Below the pieces are notes generated by a model that saw only the letters and a list, made by a program, of their open reading frames with translations, made no database searches and had not been told where the DNA came from. From Algoriphagus machipongonensis (lineage in GTDB: Bacteria; Bacteroidota; Bacteroidia; Cytophagales; Cyclobacteriaceae), in NCBI RefSeq assembly GCF_000166275.1, contig NZ_CM001023.1, forward strand, positions 3,599,001-3,663,000: a stretch of 64,000 nt of DNA. Reading direction: 5' to 3'. Below are positions 35,527 through 44,221 of this stretch, piece after piece (positions within the stretch are counted from its first letter, which is position 1; each line of letters begins with the position of its first letter). The position numbers were made by a program, and so were the translations under genes.

Positions 35527-36408
35527 ATGATTCCTGAAAAGGGCGTTTCTTCTTTCGAAGATAAATTATTTCCCCAAAAATATACATTTCAAATCAACGG
35601 ACGGCTTCATGTATGGAAGAGTCCAAAGATTATGGGTATATTAAACCTAACGCCTGATTCTTTTTTTGAGAAAAGCCGATTCCAATCCCAATCTAAAGAT
35701 TTTGGTTTACAAGTTTCTAAATTAATTTCTGATGGCGCGGACATCTTGGATATTGGAGGATATAGTTCCAGACCAGGAGCAGATAAAGTAAGCGAGAAAG
35801 AAGAACTTGAGCGAGTGATCCCTGCGATTGAATGGATAGCTGAAAACCATCCAAACACCTTAATCTCAATAGATACTTTTCGTGCAAAGGTAGCTGAAAA
35901 AGCAATTAAGTCTGGAGCACATATCATTAACGATATTTCAGCAGGTGATTTAGATCCAGAGATGATTCCTGCGGTTTCGGAGCTCAAAACGCCCTATATC
36001 GCCATGCATATGCGCGGAAATCCAGAAAACATGCAGGAACTAACAAATTATTCTGATATTTTAGGGGAAATATTGAACTATTTCGCTGAAAAACTGGAAC
36101 AATTTAGAAAGTTTGGCATCAAAGATGTAATAATTGATCCAGGATTTGGATTTGCAAAGACTCTCGAACAAAATTACTTTTTGCTCAGAAATTTGCAGCA
36201 ATTTCAATGTTTATCAACTCCAATTTTGGCAGGGGTTTCTCGCAAATCAATGATCTACAAAACATTGAAAGTTGAGCCGGAGGATGCATTAAATGGAACC
36301 ACGGCATTAAACATGTTTGCTCTTTGTCATGGAGCAAACATACTGAGAGTACATGACGTTAAAGAAACTAAAGAAACATTAAACTTATACCACACAATTT
36401 ACCCTTGA
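35527..36408 (+). CDS. folP: Dihydropteroate synthase
   Basis: The product is 293 aa from the ATG at 35527; the frame stays open upstream but that part would overlap DUF1599 on the other strand and has no family similarity. FolP joins pABA to dihydropterin diphosphate in folate synthesis. Signatures: MGILNLTPDSF, ILDIGGYSSRPGA, SIDTFRAKVAE, DPGFGFAKT and AGVSRKSMI. The start is only 16 bp from that of the divergent DUF1599 gene. The last bases overlap the TTG of the cyclase gene (TTGA), the usual Bacteroidota pair. Confidence 0.95.
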   Translation: MIPEKGVSSFEDKLFPQKYTFQINGRLHVWKSPKIMGILNLTPDSFFEKSRFQSQSKDFGLQVSKLISDGADILDIGGYSSRPGADKVSEKEELERVIPAIEWIAENHPNTLISIDTFRAKVAEKAIKSGAHIINDISAGDLDPEMIPAVSELKTPYIAMHMRGNPENMQELTNYSDILGEILNYFAEKLEQFRKFGIKDVIIDPGFGFAKTLEQNYFLLRNLQQFQCLSTPILAGVSRKSMIYKTLKVEPEDALNGTTALNMFALCHGANILRVHDVKETKETLNLYHTIYP

Positions 36409-37286
36409 CATTATTATTTAAAATAGGATTTTTAGACATCTCCATCGTCAATATGATAGATATTGCTTTGGTAGCAGCCCTATTATATCAGATTTATAAG
36501 TTGTTAAAGGGTAGTGTTGCAATAAAAATCTTTTTAGGCTTCCTCTCTATTTACCTAATCTACCTCTTGGTAAGAGCTTTGAGAATGGAGCTCCTTTCAG
36601 CCATCCTTGGTCAATTCATGGGAGTCGGTGTGATTGCTGCCATCATTATTTTTGCTCCAGAAATCAGAAAGTTTCTACTCCTGATCGGGAGATCGTCTTT
36701 TCTATCCGACGACAACATGTGGAAGGATTTGCTCTTCTTCTGGAGAAAGCGTGAAAACTCAGCCTTTAACATCAGTCCTATTATTGATGCGTCAAAGACT
36801 TTGGCAGGAACGAATACAGGAGCTTTGATGGTAATTTCAAGAAGCACAGAGCTGAAATTCTATGCGGAAAGTGGAGATATCCTAGATGCTGACCTTTCCA
36901 AAAGACTATTAATTTCCATTTTTAATAAATACAGTCCTTTACACGATGGAGCTGTAATACTTCACAATGGCAAAATCAAAGCTGCAAGATGTATCCTACC
37001 AGTCACTGAGCGTGAGGTACCCGCTCAATTTGGTTTGCGACACAGGGCTGGGATAGGAATGTCAGAAGCAACGGACACATTAATTTTGATTGTTTCTGAA
37101 GAAACCGGCCAGCTTTCCATGGCAAAAAATGGAAAAATCCTTCATAACATGTCATTTCAGGAAATCCGTGAAACCATCAATGACTACCTCAATAATGAGG
37201 ATGTAGATAGTAGGTTTGAGGATATTGAGGATTATGAAATGAAAAAAAGAAGGAAACTTGCAATGACCAAAAAATCAGTATCCTAA
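36405..37286 (+). CDS. cdaA: Diadenylate cyclase (CdaA type)
   Basis: The product is 293 aa, starting from TTG at 36405, overlapping the folP stop. The next ATG (36453) would cut away part of the conserved LFKIGFLDISIVNMIDI beginning, so TTG is preferred. Three membrane segments (about 14-85) lead to a DAC domain with HDGAV and RHRAG, the catalytic DGA and RHR motifs for making c-di-AMP from two ATP. c-di-AMP controls osmotic and cell-wall balance in many bacteria. A terminator overlaps its end. Confidence 0.95.
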   Translation: MTLLFKIGFLDISIVNMIDIALVAALLYQIYKLLKGSVAIKIFLGFLSIYLIYLLVRALRMELLSAILGQFMGVGVIAAIIIFAPEIRKFLLLIGRSSFLSDDNMWKDLLFFWRKRENSAFNISPIIDASKTLAGTNTGALMVISRSTELKFYAESGDILDADLSKRLLISIFNKYSPLHDGAVILHNGKIKAARCILPVTEREVPAQFGLRHRAGIGMSEATDTLILIVSEETGQLSMAKNGKILHNMSFQEIRETINDYLNNEDVDSRFEDIEDYEMKKRRKLAMTKKSVS

Positions 37287-37314
37287 AAATGGCAAGTGAA
37301 AATTTGCCATTTTT
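37285..37314. terminator. Terminator between cdaA and the HTH regulator gene
   Basis: 11-bp stem AAAAATGGCAA / TTGCCATTTTT with an 8-nt loop. It starts at the cdaA stop on the plus strand and ends one base before the HTH gene stop, so it can serve both. Confidence 0.87.
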
Positions 37315-37926
37315 TTATTTTAGAAAATTGATTTTAGGAAAATATTTGAATGGCATGCCTTTATTGACTTTGTAGGTATTCCATAAAATCATCCCAATTA
37401 TCAACAGCCATATTGTTATTTTTATTCCGGCGTTGATATACATCCCAGACATAAAAATACTTGGAGCAATATCGCCTGAGCTTATTAAAAATTTCAAAAC
37501 CCAACCATTGATAAGAAGACCTAGGTAATAAATGGTTATCCAAGTCAATTGGAAGTTGACGATTTCTCTCCCTAAAGCAGCAACACCCTTCACTTTGTCT
37601 TTTCGACTCATCCAAAGTACAAGAGGAAGAATAACCCCTAGAATAGGAAGGAGCAAGAATGCCAAGCCTGACATGTTCATTCCAATTAAATATCCTTTAT
37701 CTTCAGTTTGACTCCAATCAAGCACCTCTTCAGGACTCATTCCAAAAATTTGAAACAATCTTTTGATGGTATCCATCCTAGGTACTGCTTCTGCATTTTC
37801 AATGCGCTGAACAGTTCTCAAACTGACGCCAGCAGATTCGGCTAATTCATCCTGCGAAAATCCATTTTTTAACCGAAGTGTTTTTAATTTTTCGCCCAGT
37901 GCCTTATTTTCCATTTTCGTTTTCAT
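37315..37926 (-). CDS. HTH (XRE) regulator fused to DUF4870-like membrane domain
   Basis: The product is 203 aa. Residues about 8-65 form a Cro/C1-type helix-turn-helix (LRLKNGFSQDELAESAGVSLRTVQRIENAEAVP). Residues about 85-195 form four membrane segments resembling DUF4870/Tic20-like proteins (REIVNFQLTW). The protein would place a DNA-binding domain at the inner membrane, a layout seen for membrane-tethered one-component sensors. The 312-bp region upstream has paired CGTCA/TGACG sites, plausible for autoregulation. The signal sensed is unknown. Confidence 0.85.
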   Translation of the reverse strand: MKTKMENKALGEKLKTLRLKNGFSQDELAESAGVSLRTVQRIENAEAVPRMDTIKRLFQIFGMSPEEVLDWSQTEDKGYLIGMNMSGLAFLLLPILGVILPLVLWMSRKDKVKGVAALGREIVNFQLTWITIYYLGLLINGWVLKFLISSGDIAPSIFMSGMYINAGIKITIWLLIIGMILWNTYKVNKGMPFKYFPKINFLK

Positions 37927-37967
37927 TTGGTTGAGTCCAAAAGTAAATTTGATAAACTAAAAACTCT

Positions 37968-38004
37968 GTGACAAGAATACGTCATTCTTACGTCATTTGT
38001 GACG
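37968..38004. promoter_or_regulatory. Cluster of CGTCA/TGACG half-sites upstream of the HTH-membrane regulator
   Basis: Within the 312-bp gene-free stretch 37927-38238, the direct repeats TACGTCATT at 37978-37986 and 37989-37997 are 11 bp apart (one helical turn), and CGTCA-TTTG-TGACG (37991-38004) is a perfect inverted repeat. A further TGAC lies at 37969. The cluster is 42-78 bp before the regulator's ATG. The rest of the gap holds nothing I can identify apart from A+T-rich sequence leading to the LAS-peptidase gene. Confidence 0.5.
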
Positions 38005-38238
38005 CAGGGACTTATTTCACTCAAATCACCACTCGTAAGCTCAATCTGGCCTCACAAAAATATCTTCTGGGGTTTGAAACTTAAAAAAATTAAGTTGTAT
38101 AGGCTACCAAATAAAGGTAGTCCCATCAACGTTTCATAAAAATACAGACTCACACTTATATTTGATTTGGATTAATTTTTGCTTACCAATTGCACATGAT
38201 GATAAGCAGAAACCGTTAAACCAAGTACTTATTCACCA

Positions 38239-38961
38239 ATGAAGAAACCTCCTTTCATCCAAATTGCTTCTTTCTTTTTACTTTTTTCGGCAGGTGCCTT
38301 AGCTACACAAGCTTATATGCCAGAATTGAAAAAGCAGTTAAAAGACACTTATACAACCATTTCCAATACAGTAATACCTGAAAAGAAAAAAACTGAAATT
38401 CCCGAAGCCATAGAGGTAGAATTGCCCGAGCTCAGGGTAGTCCCTCCCATTCCAAAGGAAGTCACCAAAGAATATGACAAACACTTGTATGCAGCTGAGC
38501 ATAATGGATTTGGATTGATTGAAAATGAAGAACATTTCAACAAACTGATAGATGAGGAAAAGCTTGTCTTGATCAAAGAGGGAACTGGCTATGAGGTAAT
38601 GAAATTAACACATAGTCACCCTTACATTACACCTTACTCAAAAGAGGTGCTGGAGGAAATAGGAATCGCTTTTCAGACAATCATGGAATCCGATAGTTAT
38701 TTCACTCTTACATCGGTTACCCGCACACCAGAACAACAAAAAAGTTTACGTAGGAGAAATAGTAATGCAACCAATGGAAATAGTTCACATTCTTATGGAG
38801 CATCATTTGACATATCCTACATTCGATTCAATGGGAGGAAAAGCTGGAGTAGAAAGTCCCAGAAAAAACTTGAAAAAGTGTTGGAAGAATTCGAAAAAGC
38901 TGGAAAAATCTTTTTTATCAAAGAAAGAAAGCAAAGATGCTACCACGTTACTGTGAGATAA
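38239..38961 (+). CDS. LAS-type peptidase-like protein (DUF5715-like)
   Basis: The product is 240 aa with an N-terminal hydrophobic signal or anchor (about 7-25). The C-terminal half has SVTRTPEQQ, NSSHSYGASFDISY and a final CYHVTVR: together they fit the SxHxxGxxxD zinc motif and a late His ligand of LAS enzymes (D-Ala-D-Ala carboxypeptidase/VanY group). It may trim peptidoglycan peptides in the periplasm. I recall DUF5715 as the nearest named Bacteroidota family but cannot confirm this. Monocistronic, followed by a strong terminator. Confidence 0.7.
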   Translation: MKKPPFIQIASFFLLFSAGALATQAYMPELKKQLKDTYTTISNTVIPEKKKTEIPEAIEVELPELRVVPPIPKEVTKEYDKHLYAAEHNGFGLIENEEHFNKLIDEEKLVLIKEGTGYEVMKLTHSHPYITPYSKEVLEEIGIAFQTIMESDSYFTLTSVTRTPEQQKSLRRRNSNATNGNSSHSYGASFDISYIRFNGRKSWSRKSQKKLEKVLEEFEKAGKIFFIKERKQRCYHVTVR

Positions 38962-38981
38962 TTCTTATTCCTTGGTAAAAG

Positions 38982-39014
38982 AAAAGGGGGATTCTAAAAT
39001 AGAATCCCCCTTTT
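38982..39014. terminator. Strong bidirectional terminator between LAS peptidase and kbl
   Basis: Perfect 14-bp stem AAAAGGGGGATTCT / AGAATCCCCCTTTT with a 5-nt loop and A/T runs on each side, between convergent genes. Confidence 0.95.
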
Positions 39015-39068
39015 TTGATGTTGATATAACAGTCCAAGTCTTACTACTTCGGACATTTGAATATTAGA

Positions 39069-40265
39069 TTAATCAATTACTCCCAATTCCTTTCCTACTT
39101 CAATAAAGCCTGCAATCGCTTGATCCAGATGTGCTCTCTCATGACCTGCAGAAACTTGGACTCTGATACGAGCTTGACCTTTTGGAACCACTGGATAATA
39201 AAAGCCAATAACATAGATTCCTTTTTCCAATAATTTCTCCGCCATTTTCTGAGACAATACTGCATCATAAAGCATCACAGGTACAATTGGATGTGTACCC
39301 GGCTTAATATCAAATCCAGCAGCAGTCATTTTCTCACGGAAATACTGCGTATTATCTTCTAATTTATCTCTTAACTCAGTGGTGCTGGTCAACAAATCAA
39401 AAACCGCTATGGATGCACCTGTAATAGAAGGAGCCAAAGTATTGGAAAATAAATACGGTCTTGATCTCTGACGAAGCAGCTCAATAATTTCTTTTCTCCC
39501 AGAAGTAAAACCTCCAGAAGCCCCACCTAATGCTTTTCCTAAAGTTCCAGTGATAATATCAATTTTACCCATCACTCCACAATGCTCATGAACTCCCCTT
39601 CCGGTTTTACCCATAAATCCAGTGGAATGACATTCGTCAGACATAACCAAGGCTTCGTATTTTTCTGCCAAAGCAACAATCTTATCTAACTGCGCAATTG
39701 TCCCATCCATTGAAAAAACACCGTCTGTAACAATAATCTTTTGCTTTGCTCCTTTTGCTACTGCATCTTTCAACTGAGCCTCTAAATCCTCCATGTCATT
39801 ATGTTGGAATCTAAACCTCATTGCTTTACATAGTCTGACACCATCAATAATAGAGGCATGGTTCAAAGCATCTGATATGATCGCATCTTCAGGCCCTAAA
39901 ATCGGTTCAAACACTCCCCCATTGGCATCAAATGCTGCTGCATACAAAATGGTATCTTCTGTACCCAAAAATTCAGAAATCTTCTTTTCAAGCTCTTTAT
40001 GAATGTCTTGTGTACCACAAATAAATCTCACGGAGGACATTCCAAAACCATGGGTATCAATAGAAGCTTTAGCTGCCTCCACGACTTTAGGGTGAGAAGA
40101 AAGTCCCAGATAGTTATTGGCACAGAAATTCAATACTTTCTGACCACCTGTGATGGTTATTTCCGCCGATTGAGGAGAGGTAATAACACGTTCCTTTTTG
40201 AACAATCCTGCTTCTTCAATTGATTTAAGCTCGGCTTCTAATTTTGGTTTTAGTTGGTCGTACAT
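39069..40265 (-). CDS. kbl: Glycine C-acetyltransferase (2-amino-3-ketobutyrate CoA ligase)
   Basis: The product is 398 aa, the standard length. This PLP enzyme of the alpha-oxoamine synthase family splits 2-amino-3-oxobutyrate with CoA to glycine and acetyl-CoA, the second step of threonine breakdown. The PLP-lysine region reads [25 protein letters not shown] and NHASIIDG are also family marks. It is divergent from the threonine dehydrogenase gene, which supplies its substrate, with a 153-bp shared control region. Confidence 0.96.
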   Translation of the reverse strand: MYDQLKPKLEAELKSIEEAGLFKKERVITSPQSAEITITGGQKVLNFCANNYLGLSSHPKVVEAAKASIDTHGFGMSSVRFICGTQDIHKELEKKISEFLGTEDTILYAAAFDANGGVFEPILGPEDAIISDALNHASIIDGVRLCKAMRFRFQHNDMEDLEAQLKDAVAKGAKQKIIVTDGVFSMDGTIAQLDKIVALAEKYEALVMSDECHSTGFMGKTGRGVHEHCGVMGKIDIITGTLGKALGGASGGFTSGRKEIIELLRQRSRPYLFSNTLAPSITGASIAVFDLLTSTTELRDKLEDNTQYFREKMTAAGFDIKPGTHPIVPVMLYDAVLSQKMAEKLLEKGIYVIGFYYPVVPKGQARIRVQVSAGHERAHLDQAIAGFIEVGKELGVID

Positions 40266-40326
40266 AAAATTTTATAAATAAAATGATTCTAAATCTCTAG
40301 TAATCCACTTGTCAAAAACCCTAGCC

Positions 40327-40398
40327 GGGCTTTAGATTTTTCTTACTTTTGCGATTGTATTCCCAAATATAAACAAAAACCTAAAGCAGGGCTTTAGG
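40327..40398. promoter_or_regulatory. Shared control region of kbl and tdh with operator-like repeats
   Basis: GGGCTTTAG occurs at 40327-40335 and 40389-40397; the second copy is the right arm of a perfect inverted repeat, CCTAAAGC-AGG-GCTTTAGG (40380-40398). Between them lie two candidate -7 elements fitting TAnnTTTG: TACTTTTG on the plus strand (40344-40351, for tdh) and TATATTTG on the minus strand (40364-40371, for kbl). The regulator is unknown; an amino-acid-sensing factor is a guess from context. Confidence 0.45.
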
Positions 40399-40418
40399 TG
40401 ATTTTCTAAACAGCAAAC

Positions 40419-41366
40419 ATGGAAAAAATCCTGGTCATTGGTGCAGCCGGTCAACTTGGTTCAGAATTGACAAAATCTTTAAGTGATATGTATGGTGGAG
40501 AATCAGTTATTGCCACCGATTTAAATGAGTCAGCAAAATCAAAATTTGATTACTGCCAATTCAAAGCCTTGGATATTATGGACCAAGACACGGCAAGAAA
40601 CCTGATCAAAAATGAGAACGTCACTCAAATTTATCATTTAGCCGCTGTGCTTTCTGCAGTGGGAGAGAAAAAACCACTTTTCGCCTGGGACCTAAACATG
40701 CAAAGTTTGCTTTTTGTCCTTGAAATAGCTCGAGAGTTTAAATTGAATAAAGTTTATTGGCCTTCATCCATCGCCGTATTTGGACCCAATACTCCAAAGG
40801 TGAACACTCCGCAATATTGTGTTAAAGAACCTAATACTGTATACGGGATCTCGAAACAAGCTGGAGAAAGATGGTGCGAATATTACTTCCAAAAATACAA
40901 TGTCGATGTAAGAAGTCTTCGCTACCCTGGATTGATCGGCTATAAGTCACTTCCTGGCGGAGGTACTACAGATTATGCAGTAGACATTTATCATAAAGCA
41001 TTAGCTGGTGAGAAATTTGATTGTTTCCTGCGTGAGGACAGCTTTCTCCCAATGATGTATATGCCAGACGCTATTAAAGCGACTTTAGATTTGATGCATG
41101 CTCCTTCTGAGTCTGTGAAAATCCGTTCAAGCTACAATTTGGCCTCCATGAGCTTTTCTCCTAAGGAGATCTACCAAAGTATTTTAAAGCATCACCCAGA
41201 TTTCAAAATAGAATATCACCCAGATTTTAGACAGTCAATTGCTGATAGCTGGCCAGATAGTGTGGATGATTCCTGTGCCCAAAAAGACTGGGGATGGCAA
41301 CCTGATTTTGACCTTGATAAAATGACAGAGGATATTCTCACCAACCTCCCAAATTTTTCTTTTTAA
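40419..41366 (+). CDS. L-threonine 3-dehydrogenase, epimerase-like SDR type
   Basis: The product is 315 aa. It oxidises threonine to 2-amino-3-oxobutyrate with NAD. The extended short-chain dehydrogenase fold is shown by VIGAAGQLGSEL (NAD loop), YHLAAVLSA, and the catalytic pair Tyr-x3-Lys in VYGISKQAGE. Unlike the zinc-type Tdh of enterobacteria it has no metal motif; the NAD-dependent epimerase-like Tdh is the type usually found in Bacteroidota. Divergent pairing with kbl makes the assignment firm. A long palindromic terminator follows at once. Confidence 0.93.
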   Translation: MEKILVIGAAGQLGSELTKSLSDMYGGESVIATDLNESAKSKFDYCQFKALDIMDQDTARNLIKNENVTQIYHLAAVLSAVGEKKPLFAWDLNMQSLLFVLEIAREFKLNKVYWPSSIAVFGPNTPKVNTPQYCVKEPNTVYGISKQAGERWCEYYFQKYNVDVRSLRYPGLIGYKSLPGGGTTDYAVDIYHKALAGEKFDCFLREDSFLPMMYMPDAIKATLDLMHAPSESVKIRSSYNLASMSFSPKEIYQSILKHHPDFKIEYHPDFRQSIADSWPDSVDDSCAQKDWGWQPDFDLDKMTEDILTNLPNFSF

Positions 41367-41368
41367 GA

Positions 41369-41402
41369 AAAAAGGCTTGAATTTTAAAATTCAAGCCTTT
41401 TT
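41369..41402 (+). terminator. Long palindromic terminator after tdh
   Basis: A perfect 34-bp palindrome (17-bp arms, centre AATT at 41384-41387), starting 3 bp after the tdh stop and ending in T5. Confidence 0.92.
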
Positions 41403-41464
41403 AGATTTTACCCGTAATTGCTAGGCAAATTTACTTCCATAGTAAAATGAAAATCATTAATTTT

Positions 41465-41480
41465 AGGGTTGATAAACCCT
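41465..41480 (+). promoter_or_regulatory. Hairpin immediately before the cytochrome-operon start codon
   Basis: AGGGTT-GATA-AACCCT forms a 6-bp stem with a 4-nt loop that ends one base before the ATG at 41482. It covers the place where a ribosome-binding site would be, so it may restrain translation. Confidence 0.45.
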
Positions 41481-41481
41481 T

Positions 41482-44220
41482 ATGTCAAAGAATAGAATAC
41501 TTATACTTATAACAATTCCAGTAGTTTTAACCCTATTGGGTTTTTTCTTATTTGGAAAAGAAAAGGAAGTCGACTTCAGTACACAGATCAAACCGATCTT
41601 AAATAAACACTGCATTTCCTGTCATGGAGGTGTTAAGAAAAACGGAGGTTTCAGCGTACTTTTTCAAGATGAAGCTTTAGCTGTGACAGAGTCCGGACAC
41701 CCCGCAATTATCCCTGGTGACCCAGCAAACAGTGAAATGATCAAAAGACTCACTGAGTCTGATCCAGAGATGAGAATGCCTCTTGATAAACCTCCACTTT
41801 CTAAAGAAGAGATTGATCTTTTGAAAGAATGGGTTAGCCAAGGAGCCAATTGGGGGAAACATTGGGCATATGAACCAGTCCAGGAGCCAGTTTCACTGGA
41901 CCAAAAACTTGAGGCAGGCATAGGATCCGCTGAAAGTGATAATTTATCAAACCCAATCGATTTTTACGTTGGTGAAAAATTGGAGGAACAAGGTCTGGCA
42001 TTTTCAGAAGAAGAAAATTCCATGAAACTTCTTAGAAGAGTTTCTTTGGATATCACAGGCTTACCCCCTAGCGATTCATTGGTCAATTTATATCAATCAG
42101 GAACCATTAATTATGATCAAGCTGTAGACTATCTTTTAACCGAAGAGACTTTCGGAGAAAATTGGGCGAGTTGGTGGCTTGACCTTGCCAGATACGCCGA
42201 CACTAAAGGATATGAAAGAGATGTGTCAAGAACCGTCTGGCCATTTAGGGATTACGTTATTAACTCATTTAATCAAGATAAACCCTTTGATCAATTTACT
42301 ATTGAGCAGCTGGCTGGAGACCTCCTTCCGAATCCTACCAATGAGCAATTAACTGCTACAGCCTTCCACCGAAACACCATGAATAACGATGAAGGTGGAA
42401 CTCAAGATGAGGAATTTAGGGTTGCAGCAGTTTTAGACCGTGTCAATACCACCTATGAAGTTTGGCAAAGTACCACTATGGCATGTGTTCAATGTCATAG
42501 TCATCCCTATGACCCCATCAAGCACGAAGAGTTTTATGAATCCATGGCCTTTTTCAATAATACCAGGGATGAAGACACTCATGATGAAGAACCACGTTTG
42601 AGGTTTTATACTGTTAAGGATCAAATTAAAGTCGCGGAGATTACCAGCTGGTTACAAAATTTTGAATCTGAAAAAGAAGTTAAAAACAGAACAGATTTCT
42701 TAACCTATTTTGAACCTAAATATGAGTCTCACATCGCAACAGACTTTATTAAAGCAGAATTGATTGACACCAAATGGCTAGGTCTTTGGGATGGAGGGTC
42801 AGCCTATTTTAGAAATATTAATACCCAAGGATCCGATCAAATGCTCCTTAATTACAGAAGTGGCTTAAATGGTACTAGGATTACTATTCGTATTGGTGGG
42901 CCAGAAGGCGAAATTTTAAGTCAATTCACATTAAACAAAACAAAGGGAGACGAGATTCATACATTCCCGATTAAACAAATTGAAGGTATCCATGATCTCC
43001 ATATTTCAGCTAAAAGCCCTGAAGCTGGACCGCAACAAAATACTTCTGCCTTAGTATGGTTTGCTTTCATACCTTCTCTTCCCGGAAGCGACCAACCCGG
43101 TTTTTCCACGATAAAGGACACTTGGCAATCAGTTTTAGAATTTAACGGCACAAAGCTTCCAATTTTAATTGAGAATCCTGATTACATGAAGCGGGAAACC
43201 CATGTTTTCGAGCGTGGTAATTGGATGATGCATGGTGATAAGGTTCAACCAGATGTACCGAGCGAATTAAATGGATGGAAACCCGAATGGCCAAGAAATA
43301 GATTAGGTTTTGCCTATTGGCTTACCGATAAAGAAAACCCTTTGACTTCGAGAACTCTGGTCAATAGAGTTTGGAATCAATTAATGGGTAGAGGATTAGT
43401 AGCATCAATTGAGGATATGGGGACACAGTCCGATGCTCCCTCACATCCTGAGCTTTTAAACTATCTTTCTTGGGAGACGATGAACACCTTTGACTGGAGC
43501 ATGAAAAAATTAATCCGTCAAATAGTAACCTCATCTACATACAAACAACGTTCAGTGGTTTCACCTGAGTTGTATGCCCAAGACCCACAAAATAAATATT
43601 ACGCTAGAGGGCCACGAGGAAGACTCAGTGCAGAGCAAATTAGGGATCAAGCCTTAGCTGTATCCGAATTATTATCAGATAAAATGTTTGGCCCAAGTGT
43701 AAAACCTCCTCAACCAGAGGGAATTTGGCAAACGGTTTATAATGGTGAATCTTGGAATGAGGCTAAAGGAGAAGACAAATACCGAAGAGGAATTTACACA
43801 TTCCTAAAAAGGACTAGCCCCTACCCTTCCTTCATTACATTTGATGCTGGAAGTAGAGAGGTATGCCTAAGTAGAAGAATAGTTACCAATACACCTCTGC
43901 AAGCTCTGGTTACTTTGAACGATCCTGTATACCTGAATGCAGCCTCTAATTTAGGAAAACTGATGCTGGATCAGGAATCAGATCCAACACAAGCAATTGC
44001 TTATGGTTATCAAAAATTGATGTTAGTTCCTATTTCAGATCAAAAATTGGAGGCACTAACTGACCTCTATGAACAAACATTAGTAGAGTTTAAAGCGGAC
44101 TCTGTTGCGACAAAACAATTCTTCATGATGGAGGATTTGGAAGCTACCCCAGAGTTAGCCTCTATGGCGGTTGTAGCCAACGCTTTAATGAATTTAGACG
44201 AATTTCTTACCAAACCTTGA
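41482..44220 (+). CDS. Planctomycete-type cytochrome c protein with DUF1549 and DUF1553
   Basis: The product is 912 aa. Order: membrane anchor (about 6-24); PSCyt1-type domain with haem motif CISCH (Cys44, Cys47, His48); DUF1549 (about 150-370) holding a second CVQCH at 335-339; an inserted beta-rich domain (about 410-560); DUF1553 (about 615-880). The family is plentiful in Planctomycetes and some Bacteroidota and is thought to act on sugars or sulfated glycans outside the cytoplasm, but its reaction is not established. It starts a four-gene operon, with DUF1501 following after one base. Confidence 0.9.
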   Translation: MSKNRILILITIPVVLTLLGFFLFGKEKEVDFSTQIKPILNKHCISCHGGVKKNGGFSVLFQDEALAVTESGHPAIIPGDPANSEMIKRLTESDPEMRMPLDKPPLSKEEIDLLKEWVSQGANWGKHWAYEPVQEPVSLDQKLEAGIGSAESDNLSNPIDFYVGEKLEEQGLAFSEEENSMKLLRRVSLDITGLPPSDSLVNLYQSGTINYDQAVDYLLTEETFGENWASWWLDLARYADTKGYERDVSRTVWPFRDYVINSFNQDKPFDQFTIEQLAGDLLPNPTNEQLTATAFHRNTMNNDEGGTQDEEFRVAAVLDRVNTTYEVWQSTTMACVQCHSHPYDPIKHEEFYESMAFFNNTRDEDTHDEEPRLRFYTVKDQIKVAEITSWLQNFESEKEVKNRTDFLTYFEPKYESHIATDFIKAELIDTKWLGLWDGGSAYFRNINTQGSDQMLLNYRSGLNGTRITIRIGGPEGEILSQFTLNKTKGDEIHTFPIKQIEGIHDLHISAKSPEAGPQQNTSALVWFAFIPSLPGSDQPGFSTIKDTWQSVLEFNGTKLPILIENPDYMKRETHVFERGNWMMHGDKVQPDVPSELNGWKPEWPRNRLGFAYWLTDKENPLTSRTLVNRVWNQLMGRGLVASIEDMGTQSDAPSHPELLNYLSWETMNTFDWSMKKLIRQIVTSSTYKQRSVVSPELYAQDPQNKYYARGPRGRLSAEQIRDQALAVSELLSDKMFGPSVKPPQPEGIWQTVYNGESWNEAKGEDKYRRGIYTFLKRTSPYPSFITFDAGSREVCLSRRIVTNTPLQALVTLNDPVYLNAASNLGKLMLDQESDPTQAIAYGYQKLMLVPISDQKLEALTDLYEQTLVEFKADSVATKQFFMMEDLEATPELASMAVVANALMNLDEFLTKP

Positions 44221-44221
44221 T

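Noticed and set aside
37927..38238. A small gene or RNA in the 312-bp gap.
   Set aside because: No frame with a plausible start, no tRNA fold and no riboswitch pattern that I recognise; only operator-like repeats.
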